From Pseudolysobacter antarcticus (GTDB lineage: Bacteria > Pseudomonadota > Gammaproteobacteria > Xanthomonadales > Rhodanobacteraceae), in assembly GCF_004168365.1 (NCBI RefSeq), contig NZ_CP035704.1:4092001-4156000 (forward strand): a DNA stretch of 64,000 nt. The letters are read 5' to 3'. The first letter of the stretch is position 1. Each line of letters opens with the position of its first letter. The translations under genes were made by a program, and so were the position numbers. Under the pieces are notes generated by a model. The model was given only the letters and a program-made list of their open reading frames with translations, did not search any database and was not told the DNA's origin. Below are positions 32,642 to 40,774 of this stretch, piece after piece.

Positions 32642-33145
32642 GGCATTGCCATCTGTCAGCCATCGGGCCGCAGACGATAGCAATTTGTACGGCATCGCGA
32701 CAGCGCGGATGGTTGTGCGTTGCTCGGTGCGACGCTCGCATTTGTCGGGATGCAGGCTCGCGCCCGCCTCCATTCGGGTCAGCGCGTTATTGCTTTGGCG
32801 GTGTTGCAGGTGGATTTTTAGTCGCGTCAGTTTTGTTTTCAGCTGGCGCAGTGATCGACTCTATTGCACCAACATCCACATGCGCATGGCCGAAGTTGTC
32901 TTCGATAAATGCCTAGAAATCCTTGCTCAATTGTGTCGTTATATAAAAGAATGTAAATCGCAGGAGTTCTCATCGACGCGCAACCCTAACTACGTTATGT
33001 TTCGTACATGTATTCAGCAACGATGATCGATGATCAAACGAGTCGCCACAATTTAGGCAAAGGATAGCGACGATTCACATTGATGTTTGATCTGCGACTC
33101 GGTGGTTACTGTTACTGGCTTCAACAGTTATATGAGGAGGACCCT
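32642..33145. other. Divergent intergenic region trpE / Sel1-like gene
   Basis: About 500 bp, locally AT-rich around 32930-33010, holding both promoters. No tandem-Trp leader peptide or attenuator hairpin was recognised upstream of trpE. A strong GAGGAGG ribosome site at 33134-33140 serves the plus-strand gene. Confidence 0.4.
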
Positions 33146-33874
33146 ATGCGCACTCGTTATTTGTGGATTGGCCTGGCGCTTGCCTGGAGTGTATCGGCGG
33201 CAGCAATGCCATATTTCATCAGCGATGATTTCCCATCGAGGTTTTTCCCCGGAAAATACTTCGAATCCAAGGGGCAGTTTTACCTCAGAAACAAGGACTA
33301 TCGTGCCGCTGTGGAAATGTTTGAAGTCTCCGGTTATTGGGCCGACAAAATTTCGCAATACAACGTCGGTATCATGTATTTCAACGGCATCGGCATTCCC
33401 GTCGACAAGGTGCGCGGCGTGGCTTGGTTGCGTGTCGCAGCTCAAACGCACGACGATCTGGCCGAACATACTTTTCAACTCGCCTCAGCGGAATTGAATG
33501 CCGAGCAACGCACGCAAGCCGAAGTCTTGTGGCAGGAGCTCGATGCAAAATATGGCGACAAGGTCTCACTGCGACGTGCGCTCGTACGTTACCAACAAGA
33601 CTTGGCAGAAGTTGGTGGCTCGCATCTCGGTTTTGTCGGTAATGTTACGGTTACGACGGCAGGCGACAATGGCGGATTGCCCGAAATCGGCAGTGTCTAT
33701 TTTGATCGCATGAACAAGCAGCGCGACGAACTGATCGGCCAAATCACCGGACATGTCACGGTCGGCAAGGTAGGTTCGCTGCCGGTGGCCGCCGCGGCCA
33801 AGGCCAATGCATCGCAAACGCCAATCACGATGCAGCCGGCGCCGGCGAAATCCAGCAACGTGGAAAAACATTGA
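33146..33874 (+). CDS. Exported Sel1/TPR-repeat protein
   Basis: 242 residues with a Sec signal peptide (MRTRYLWIGLALAWSVSAAA). One or two Sel1-like helical repeats are visible: 'DYRAAVEMFEVSGYWADKIS' and 'YNVGIMYFNGIGIPVDKVRG' followed by VAWLRVAA. The C-terminal 90 residues are low-complexity and unlike a repeat. Sel1 proteins are adaptor-like and mediate protein-protein contacts, here in the periplasm. The start has an excellent GAGGAGG site. It converges on the sensor kinase gene; no functional link is evident. Confidence 0.8.
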   Translation: MRTRYLWIGLALAWSVSAAAMPYFISDDFPSRFFPGKYFESKGQFYLRNKDYRAAVEMFEVSGYWADKISQYNVGIMYFNGIGIPVDKVRGVAWLRVAAQTHDDLAEHTFQLASAELNAEQRTQAEVLWQELDAKYGDKVSLRRALVRYQQDLAEVGGSHLGFVGNVTVTTAGDNGGLPEIGSVYFDRMNKQRDELIGQITGHVTVGKVGSLPVAAAAKANASQTPITMQPAPAKSSNVEKH

Positions 33875-33891
33875 TCGCGCAAACCGCGTTG

Positions 33892-33915
33892 TGCCGTTGG
33901 CATGAGCCAATGGCA
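33892..33915. terminator. Hairpin after the Sel1-like gene
   Basis: TGCCGTTGGC and GCCAATGGCA form a 10-bp stem (one G-T pair) with a 4-base loop, 18 bp after the stop and between convergent genes. A second stem with GACGCC/GGCGTC follows near 33949-33966. Confidence 0.5.
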
Positions 33916-33989
33916 TTGGAACGGATCTGAGTGATTCTCCATCGCGACGACGCCATCGGCGGCGTCGCAAAAAACGCATGCTAGTTCGT

Positions 33990-36041
33990 CTAGCTCGGAT
34001 CGCTCAAGCGTCGTCGCGCCAGGCTGTGCAGCGTGATGCGAAATTCCACGCCGCTGCCGTCGGTTAGGTTGCTGGCGCTGGCCGTGCCGCGATGCAGCTC
34101 GGCGACCAGTCGCACCACCGACAAACCCAATCCGAGGTGAGGCGCGTTGCCACTGCCGCGTGCGCTGCCCTGCTCACGCACGCTGACCAACGATTCAAAC
34201 AGATGCTCCTGCATCGCCGGTGGCAACAGCGGGCCCTGGTTCGCCATCGTGATTACCGCGCCGTCATCGAGCGCGCAGAGCGTGACGCGAATCCAACCGT
34301 TTTCGGGCGTGAACGACAGCGCGTTGTCGAACAATTTATCCAGCGCCTGCGCAATCATTTCGGGCGCCCCGTGCAGCGTCAACGGCGCGTCCGGCAGATC
34401 ACAGCTGAACTCGCGCGTGCCGGCGAGCGGACGGTACGCTTCGACACAACCGCGCAGCACGGCGGCAAGATCGAAATCCTCGCCATCGCTCATCGCGATC
34501 GCACGCTCCAGACGGCTGGCTTCGCGCATCGCGCGCACGATCGCACCGAGGCGCTCCGCACCGTCGCGCGCACGCCCGATATAGGTGCGCGCCGCGGGCG
34601 TGAGCGATTGATGGTCGAGATTGTCCAGCGACGATTTCACGATCGCCAGCGGCGTGTTGAGCTCGTGCGAAAGTTTGCTCGCGAGCGTGCGTAGATAGTC
34701 GGTATAGGCGGCCACTTCATCCAGCAATTTGCCGAAGCTGCGCGACAGATCACCGAGTTCATCGCGCGCATCAGACAACGGCAAACGGCCGTCCAGACGT
34801 CCAGACGTCCGCACCGCGCGTTCGGCCGCATCGCGCAGGCGACGAATGCGCAGGCTCAACACGCTCGCGAACAGAAACAGCACACCGCCCGCCACCAGCA
34901 ATGCCAGCAGGCTCGCGCCCATCAGGCCGAGCAACGCGCGATTGGTCAGGATCGGCAACGCATCACCGGACTGTTCGAGCAGCAACGCGCCGCGAATTTC
35001 GCCCTGCACACGTAGCGGCACGGCGGCGGCAAGCACGACGCTACCCTCGCGCTCGGATGGATGCCATGCCGTCGCTGCAACCCCCGATAACGCCTGCCAG
35101 ACTTCGGTGGCGTTCAAGCGCGGCAGGCCGAACGCAAAATCTTGTGCGGCGGTCAGACCGGGTGCGAGCAGGCCGCGATAAATCAGGCTTTCGAACCATC
35201 GCCTGCGCGAGCTTTCGGTATTTGCTGGGGCCAGCTCGCCGCTTTTCGCGAGCACCCAGCCATCGTTGCTGAGCAGGCGCACACGCACATCCTGCGGCGC
35301 ATACAGCGCGAGATCATCCGCTCGCGCACGCGAATAGCGCAGCAGTGGATGCAGCTCCGCGTCTTGTGGATCAGCCGATGCGACGGCCACATCGCCTCGC
35401 CCCGCGGCATCGAATACGCTAAGTGCTATCCGGTCTGGCGCCTGCGACAGCGGCATGCGCATTTCGATGCGATAACCCGCGCCGTCTTCCTGCCATTCGC
35501 CGCTCAGCACTTTCGGCAGAACGGAACCCTCGACGCCATCCGTCACCGCTGCTTCGAAGGATCCAGGCGCCGCGCTGGCGAGCAGATAACTGCGCGTGCT
35601 TTCGCCGCGCGCCATGCTCAGATTGAGATGATCGCTCGACGCTGCGCTTGTGTCGTGCGAATCCACGCGAATGCGCGTTGCGTCATGCACCTCGGCAAGC
35701 AGGTACAACCAGTCGCGATCGGATGCGAACACCACGCGCAGTTTCTGCGCATCGTCAATTGGGCCAAGATTTTGTGCATACGGCAACAGCAGTTTCCAGT
35801 CGTCGGCGTAACCATCGAGCGTGATGCGCGTGGTCAGCGGGTGCACATACAAACCCTGACCTTGCGGCAAGGCGATCTTCGATGCGACCAGGCTGCGCGC
35901 GAGCGCTTGGGCCGAGGCGGTCAAGGCTTGTTCCTGACCGTGGCGCAGCAACTCTTCCATCTGCCGCACGAACAGCCAGCCGGCCAGCGGCAAGGCTAGG
36001 GTCGAGAGTGCGATCAGCAGGAGTTTGTAACGCAGCGACAT
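33990..36041 (-). CDS. Sensor histidine kinase, dedicated-sortase-system type (PdsS-like)
   Basis: 683 residues. TM1 at about 5-25 ('LLLIALSTLALPLAGWLFV'), a large periplasmic sensor of about 340 residues with a CBM9/DOMON-like section ('ITLDGYADDWKLLLPYAQNL', 'FASDRDWLYLLAEVHDATRI'), TM2 near 370-395, HAMP, HisKA with phospho-acceptor His near 459 ('LSHELNTPLAIVKSSL') and HATPase ('DKLFDNALSFTPENG', 'HLGLGLSVVRLVAELHRG'). The length, opening and sensor layout match my recollection of the proteobacterial dedicated-sortase-system kinase family. It is downstream of its response regulator (91-bp gap). No sortase gene is visible in the window. Confidence 0.82.
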   Translation of the reverse strand: MSLRYKLLLIALSTLALPLAGWLFVRQMEELLRHGQEQALTASAQALARSLVASKIALPQGQGLYVHPLTTRITLDGYADDWKLLLPYAQNLGPIDDAQKLRVVFASDRDWLYLLAEVHDATRIRVDSHDTSAASSDHLNLSMARGESTRSYLLASAAPGSFEAAVTDGVEGSVLPKVLSGEWQEDGAGYRIEMRMPLSQAPDRIALSVFDAAGRGDVAVASADPQDAELHPLLRYSRARADDLALYAPQDVRVRLLSNDGWVLAKSGELAPANTESSRRRWFESLIYRGLLAPGLTAAQDFAFGLPRLNATEVWQALSGVAATAWHPSEREGSVVLAAAVPLRVQGEIRGALLLEQSGDALPILTNRALLGLMGASLLALLVAGGVLFLFASVLSLRIRRLRDAAERAVRTSGRLDGRLPLSDARDELGDLSRSFGKLLDEVAAYTDYLRTLASKLSHELNTPLAIVKSSLDNLDHQSLTPAARTYIGRARDGAERLGAIVRAMREASRLERAIAMSDGEDFDLAAVLRGCVEAYRPLAGTREFSCDLPDAPLTLHGAPEMIAQALDKLFDNALSFTPENGWIRVTLCALDDGAVITMANQGPLLPPAMQEHLFESLVSVREQGSARGSGNAPHLGLGLSVVRLVAELHRGTASASNLTDGSGVEFRITLHSLARRRLSDPS

Positions 36042-36132
36042 AGACTAGTAGACGTATAAACGTATAGATGGGAAATCGGAATTCGATTTTTAGACTGTAC
36101 GTCGATGTTATGGCAATGCCGCTAGCGCGTGA

Positions 36133-36822
36133 CTAAACGCGCCAGCGATAACCGACGCCATGCACGGTTTCGATCGCGTCGAACTCGGGCGCGAGGGCGA
36201 TGAATTTCTTGCGGATGCGCTTGATGTGCGAGGTGATCGTGGCATCGTCGACCACGACTTGTGCCTCGCGCATAAGCTGGTCGCGATTTTTCACATGGCC
36301 GGGAAAACGCACGAGGATGTGCACCATCCAGAACTCGGTCACGGTCAGCGGAATTTCTTGGCCGTTCCAGCTCACGCGCATGCGCTCGGCCTCAAGGCGC
36401 AGCGGGCCTTGTTCGACCACAGTTTCCTTGTTCATCGGTTTGCTCAGCGCATCAAGCCGGCGAAACAGCGCACTGATGCGCGCGGACAGATGATGCAGGC
36501 TGATGTCCTTGGTCAGGTAATCGTCGGCACCGAGACGCAGGCCGGAAATGATGTCGAGATCGGAGTCGCGCGCGGTCAGGAAAATGATCGGCAACAATGC
36601 CGCTTTCGCGCGTAATTCGCGGCACAGTTCGAAGCCGCCTTCAGGCTCGTCGCCAAGGCCGATGTCGATGATCACGAGCTCGGGCAGGCGCAGGTTGAAC
36701 GCACGGCTTGCTTCCGAGCGCGTGGCATACCCTTGCACCTGATAACCGAAACGCGTGAGCGCCTCGACGTAGTTGGCGCGGATGCTGGGTTCGTCTTCGA
36801 CGATGGCGATGGAACGGGCCAT
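36133..36822 (-). CDS. Response regulator, dedicated-sortase-system type (PdsR-like)
   Basis: 229 residues. Receiver domain with acidic pocket Asp10/Glu11 (SIAIVEDEPSIRANY), phospho-acceptor Asp53 (LVIIDIGLGDEPEGGF) and Lys105 (LGADDYLTKDISLHHL), followed by an OmpR/PhoB winged helix ('IPLTVTEFWMVHILVRFPGH', 'VVDDATITSHIKRIRKKF', 'ETVHGVGYRWRV'). 'GDEPEGGFELCREL' and 'SGLRLGADDYLTKDIS' closely resemble the regulator of the proteobacterial dedicated-sortase system. The start at ATG 36822 is fixed by the receiver. It forms an operon with the kinase; targets are unknown. Confidence 0.88.
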   Translation of the reverse strand: MARSIAIVEDEPSIRANYVEALTRFGYQVQGYATRSEASRAFNLRLPELVIIDIGLGDEPEGGFELCRELRAKAALLPIIFLTARDSDLDIISGLRLGADDYLTKDISLHHLSARISALFRRLDALSKPMNKETVVEQGPLRLEAERMRVSWNGQEIPLTVTEFWMVHILVRFPGHVKNRDQLMREAQVVVDDATITSHIKRIRKKFIALAPEFDAIETVHGVGYRWRV

Positions 36823-37010
36823 GACTTGCTCCGCGAGTTGATCGTGCCGGCAGCTTACGTAGCGTAGCTGCGTGAGCGCAATGGGTACGACGGATTTGCC
36901 CGCAAGCTGCCACAACTTGTCGGCAATCCGCCGCATTCGTGTCAGCGCTGCGGCCACGACCCGCGTTGTACTGGCAACACGCGACGAATGATCGCGATCG
37001 GGAAATCGAA

Positions 37011-37127
37011 ATGTCGAACGAAACGAACAAACCGAACAGCGAGTTGCAACGCAGCTTCGAGCCGCTACGCACGTGTTTTGCGCTGCTCAGCCTGCTGCTC
37101 GGAATACTGGTCTGCCTGCGCTTTTAA
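37011..37127 (+). CDS. Possible small single-span membrane protein
   Basis: 38 residues: a polar start (MSNETNKPNSELQRSFEPL) followed by one transmembrane segment (CFALLSLLLGILVCLRF). A weak GGGAA site precedes the ATG. The polar-then-hydrophobic layout is typical of real small membrane proteins, but nothing else supports it. Confidence 0.35.
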   Translation: MSNETNKPNSELQRSFEPLRTCFALLSLLLGILVCLRF

Positions 37128-37156
37128 TCACCCACAAACCTCACGAGAAAACTACG

Positions 37157-37378
37157 ATGGACGTTTGCCTGCCTCCCGATTTTCTGGCCCTGCGCGCAAG
37201 TGTGGATAGCAACTGGCGCGATGGTTGCGCGGGTTTTTCCAGCTCGCAGTCGAGTGCTGATGACACCGAATATTCGTCGCCCAGCTTGCCGCTCCGCACA
37301 ACACTCCGATGCGAAAAAAATGCACCGGCCAAACCACGGACATCGACCCAGGCCGATCCGGCTTGGCAGGTGATTTGA
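37157..37378 (+). CDS. Possible small protein, unknown
   Basis: 73 residues beginning MDVCLPPDFLALRASVDSN, Ser-rich with no recognisable domain or hydrophobic segment. It starts 30 bp after the 38-codon frame. Support is weak: an ATG with adequate spacing to a GAAAA tract, and no competing frame of better quality. It could be non-coding. Confidence 0.25.
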   Translation: MDVCLPPDFLALRASVDSNWRDGCAGFSSSQSSADDTEYSSPSLPLRTTLRCEKNAPAKPRTSTQADPAWQVI

Positions 37379-37408
37379 GCGTCGACGATTTGTGACGCGC
37401 GGGGTGAT

Positions 37409-38089
37409 TCAGCCGTGCGCGGCAGCGATCTGCGCTTGCATCGCGGCGATCACCGCAGCGTAGTCGGGCTTGCCGAAGATCGCGGAGCCAGCGACAAAGG
37501 TATCGGCACCGGCGCGCGCGATTTCGGCGATGTTGTCGACCTTGACGCCGCCGTCGACTTCTAGCCGGATATCGCGACCGCTGCGATCAATCATCTCGCG
37601 CACGCGGCGTAATTTTTCCAGTGCGGTCGGAATAAAACTCTGGCCACCGAAGCCTGGATTGACCGACATGATCAACACCAGGTCGAGTTTGTGCAGCACG
37701 AAATCCAGATAGTCGAGCGGCGTCGCTGGATTGAAAACCAGTCCGGGTTTGCAACCGCTGTCGCGAATCAACTGGATCGTGCGATCGACATGCTCGCTGG
37801 CCTCGGGATGAAAGCTGATCGAGGTGGCACCAGCCGCGGCGAAATCCGGAATGATCCGATCCACTGGCTTGACCATCAGATGCACGTCGATCGGTGCGGT
37901 GATGCCGTGCTTGCGCAGCGCTTCGCAGATCAACGGACCGATCGTCAGATTGGGCACGTAATGGTTATCCATCACATCGAAATGCACCCATTCGGCGCCA
38001 GCCGCGAGCACGTTGCGCACGTCTTCGCCGAGGCGCGCAAAATCCGCCGAAAGAATGGACGGGGCGATGACGTTGGGCTGCTTGCTCAT
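37409..38089 (-). CDS. rpe: Ribulose-phosphate 3-epimerase
   Basis: 226 residues, a TIM barrel that interconverts ribulose 5-phosphate and xylulose 5-phosphate in the pentose phosphate pathway. Conserved blocks are complete: '[17 protein letters not shown]', '[17 protein letters not shown]', '[10 protein letters not shown]', '[14 protein letters not shown]', '[15 protein letters not shown]' and '[20 protein letters not shown]', including the metal-binding Asp/His residues. Start MSKQPN at 38089 is preferred; a Met six codons upstream is possible. It lies 37 bp downstream of djlA on the same strand. Confidence 0.96.
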   Translation of the reverse strand: MSKQPNVIAPSILSADFARLGEDVRNVLAAGAEWVHFDVMDNHYVPNLTIGPLICEALRKHGITAPIDVHLMVKPVDRIIPDFAAAGATSISFHPEASEHVDRTIQLIRDSGCKPGLVFNPATPLDYLDFVLHKLDLVLIMSVNPGFGGQSFIPTALEKLRRVREMIDRSGRDIRLEVDGGVKVDNIAEIARAGADTFVAGSAIFGKPDYAAVIAAMQAQIAAAHG

Positions 38090-38126
38090 ACTGTCTCCGT
38101 GATGCACATCGTGAATGTGGCGTAGT

Positions 38127-38954
38127 TTATTTGATGCCGCGCTCGTGCTTGATCTTCTCGTACGCGGCGTTGATTTCGGTCGCGCGCATTTCTGATCGAC
38201 GTTTCATTTCGGCCGGTACGTCGCCGAGCTTGTCGGGATGATACTGGCTCATGAGTTTGCGATAGGCGTGCTTGAGCGTGCGCCCGTCGGCGTCGCGCGT
38301 GATGCCGAGAACCGCGTACGGATCAGGTTCGTTCGTCACGCGATTCGGCGCGCTGCGGCCGTGATCGCCATAACTCTGCTGGGTATTGCTGTAGCTATTG
38401 TTGCGCGCGCCGCCGTAGGCGTAGCCTTTCATCGCCGAGATCGCGGCGAGCTCCTGTTCGCTGACATTCAATTGATGACACAAGCTACGCAGCAGGCTCA
38501 GTTTGGCTGCGGCCAGCGCGCCCTCGGCGTAGATGATATCGAGCAGCATGTCGAGCAGCAGGAACGCCAGATCGCGCCGCCCGCGACACCACGTGCGCAA
38601 CTCGGCGATCGACTCACGCACCTCGAAACCATCCTGCTTGCCGAGCGTGAAACGGCCGATCGCGTGCTGGCGTTGCGCCGCATCTAGCTGCAACCGACCC
38701 ATCAAGGCCTCGGTCGCGTTGATTTCACTCTGCGAGACAAAACCGTCGGATTTGCACAAAGCACCGGCCAGCGCGAATAGCGGTTCTATGAATGAACGTG
38801 GTGCCGCCTTGCGGAAGCCACCAAACTGCATGGCGTTGGCATCGAACATGTGACCGATCGCGATGCCGAGCACGATGCCAAACGGCTGGCCCTTGAACAG
38901 AAACAAACCGACCAGTCCGCCGATGATCTTGCCGATGAAATTCACGCGCGGCAC
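38127..38954 (-). CDS. djlA: Co-chaperone DjlA
   Basis: 275 residues. A short N-terminal membrane anchor with glycines ('[20 protein letters not shown]'), a TerB-like helical middle domain and a C-terminal J-domain with the HPD tripeptide ('[15 protein letters not shown]') that stimulates DnaK ATPase. This order is diagnostic of membrane-anchored DjlA. The start is GTG 38954 (MPRVNFIG); a second GTG three codons later is an alternative. It is on the same strand as rpe and probably shares its transcript. Confidence 0.93.
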   Translation of the reverse strand: MPRVNFIGKIIGGLVGLFLFKGQPFGIVLGIAIGHMFDANAMQFGGFRKAAPRSFIEPLFALAGALCKSDGFVSQSEINATEALMGRLQLDAAQRQHAIGRFTLGKQDGFEVRESIAELRTWCRGRRDLAFLLLDMLLDIIYAEGALAAAKLSLLRSLCHQLNVSEQELAAISAMKGYAYGGARNNSYSNTQQSYGDHGRSAPNRVTNEPDPYAVLGITRDADGRTLKHAYRKLMSQYHPDKLGDVPAEMKRRSEMRATEINAAYEKIKHERGIK

Positions 38955-39153
38955 CGCCGCGCCGAATGGGTTTCGGCGAGATCGTATGAAACGGGCAACA
39001 GCATTACCTTGCGCAAATTGATCGAGACAGAGCGCGGCATCGGATTCGAATCGGGGAGTAGAACCGCGATTTTAGCAAGACTGCGCGCTGCGCACATGAA
39101 TTCGCGCCGCAGCCGCTACAATATCGCCCTTATCCAACCCGCGGATACCGACT

Positions 39154-40050
39154 GTGCCCACCACTTTGCTGAACTCCGAGCTGCCTGGCCTCAACCTGAT
39201 TCATCGCGGCAAGGTGCGCGATGTGTTTGCGCTTTCGGCCGACGAATTGCTGATTGTGGCGACCGACCGGCTATCCGCATTCGACGTGGTTTTGCCCGAT
39301 CCCATTCCGGGCAAGGGCGAAATGCTCACGCAGATTTCGAACTTCTGGTTCGACAAGACTGCGCAGGTGATGCCGAACCATCTAACGCACAAATCAGTCG
39401 CGAGCGTGTTGCCGCACGGTGTCGATGCCGCGCTGTATGCGCGCCGCAGCGTGATCAGCAAACGACTCAAGCCGGTGCCGGTCGAGGCGATCGCGCGCGG
39501 TTATTTGATCGGCTCGGGCTGGAAGGATTATCAGGCCAGCGGCAAGCTTTGCGGCATCACCTTGGCCGCCGGCTTGCGCCAGGCCGAACAATTGCCTGAA
39601 CCGATTTTCACGCCATCGTCGAAAGCCGCAGTTGGTGATCACGATGAAAATATTTCCTTCGATAGTGTGGTCGCGACCATCGGCGCCGAGCTGGCCGAAC
39701 AGGTGCGCACGGCGACCTTGGCGCTGTATCGATATGCCGCCGCGTTTGCGCTTGAGCGCGGCATCATTATTGCCGATACCAAATTCGAATTCGGCACCGA
39801 TGTCGATGGCAAGTTGTACGTGATGGACGAAATGCTGACGCCGGATTCGTCGCGTTTCTGGCCTGCTGAGCAATACCAGATCGGCATCAGCCCGCCAAGT
39901 TACGACAAGCAATTCGTGCGCGATTATCTTGAAACACTGGGCTGGAACAAGCAGGCGCCTGGCCCGAAATTGCCGACGCCAGTGATCACCGGCACCGCCG
40001 CAAAATACGCCGAGGCGTTACAACGTCTCGCGCAAATCCAGCTCGATTGA
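39154..40050 (+). CDS. purC: Phosphoribosylaminoimidazole-succinocarboxamide synthase
   Basis: 298 residues, the long SAICAR synthase form. It joins CAIR and aspartate with ATP in purine synthesis. Motifs are '[20 protein letters not shown]', '[20 protein letters not shown]', '[20 protein letters not shown]', '[20 protein letters not shown]' and '[15 protein letters not shown]'. A GTG start at 39154 fits the conserved N-terminus [20 protein letters not shown]. It is a single gene transcribed away from djlA; no other pur gene is in the window. Confidence 0.96.
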   Translation: MPTTLLNSELPGLNLIHRGKVRDVFALSADELLIVATDRLSAFDVVLPDPIPGKGEMLTQISNFWFDKTAQVMPNHLTHKSVASVLPHGVDAALYARRSVISKRLKPVPVEAIARGYLIGSGWKDYQASGKLCGITLAAGLRQAEQLPEPIFTPSSKAAVGDHDENISFDSVVATIGAELAEQVRTATLALYRYAAAFALERGIIIADTKFEFGTDVDGKLYVMDEMLTPDSSRFWPAEQYQIGISPPSYDKQFVRDYLETLGWNKQAPGPKLPTPVITGTAAKYAEALQRLAQIQLD

Positions 40051-40117
40051 GGCAGCGCGTATCGTGCGGCCGAGACGCCGCAGCGCTACACTCTTCAAGT
40101 CAATTCGGAGACCGTCC

Positions 40118-40633
40118 ATGCAAGCCACCAACGATAGCCAGCTCGATCAACACGATGACATTCCTGTGCGCCGCCCGGTCGATGCGTGGCTCGGCAATTA
40201 CAGCGAGGATCACCGCAATCCAACCAATATTCTGATCCACTGGATTTGCGTGCCGGCAATCCTGTGGACGGTGATCGCAGGCCTGTGGGCCGTGCCGGTG
40301 CCGGCGATGATCGGGCGACCCGGCTTGTGGGCGGCGGTCGCGATGTTTTTTTCGTTCGCGTTCTACATGCGACTGTCGCGCGCACTCGCGTTCGGCATGC
40401 TCGTGGTTTTCGCAGTATTCGGCTTGCTCAGCGAAGCTCTCTATCGCAGCGTCGGCCCGACCGCGTTGTGGCAGATTGCGCTGGGCGTATTCGTGATCGC
40501 ATGGATCGCACAATTTGTCGGCCACAAGATCGAAGGCAAAAAACCATCGTTCCTGACCGACATGGCGTATCTGCTGATCGGGCCGTTGTGGCTCATTGCC
40601 AAAGTAATGCGCCGTCTTGGTGTGAGCTATTGA
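40118..40633 (+). CDS. DUF962 (Mpo1-like) membrane protein
   Basis: 171 residues. 'RPVDAWLGNYSEDHRNPTNI' and 'LIHWICVPAILWTVIAGLWA' at the N-terminus are diagnostic of DUF962, the family of the yeast Mpo1 alpha-oxidation dioxygenase, in which the conserved His residues (H..N....H) bind iron. Three or four transmembrane segments follow, with 'AQFVGHKIEGKKPSFLTDMA' carrying further family His. A role in fatty-acid alpha-oxidation is inferred from yeast only. ATG 40118 follows a GGAG site. Confidence 0.88.
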   Translation: MQATNDSQLDQHDDIPVRRPVDAWLGNYSEDHRNPTNILIHWICVPAILWTVIAGLWAVPVPAMIGRPGLWAAVAMFFSFAFYMRLSRALAFGMLVVFAVFGLLSEALYRSVGPTALWQIALGVFVIAWIAQFVGHKIEGKKPSFLTDMAYLLIGPLWLIAKVMRRLGVSY

Positions 40634-40774
40634 TCGCAGCTCACCGAGGCAACCGCCGATAGCTGAAACAAGGCGACATTAGTCACCGATCGGCATGTCT
40701 GCGAATTGAATCCAGCTCTCGCTGGAACCTGAAAGTCGCGCGGCAACGTCGCTCGTTGCCACGCACATTTCGTA

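Larger units (their letters stand above)
36823..37408. other. Stretch with only two doubtful small genes
   Basis: 586 bp upstream of the regulator gene. It contains a 38-codon frame at 37011 and a 73-codon frame at 37157 (listed separately), plus presumably the promoter of the two-component operon. No sortase, sortase substrate or RNA gene is visible. Confidence 0.4.

Noticed and set aside
32642-32773. Extended TrpE N-terminus or a trp leader peptide
   Set aside because: The extension is not conserved in the TrpE family as I know it, and it has no adjacent Trp codons that would support attenuation.
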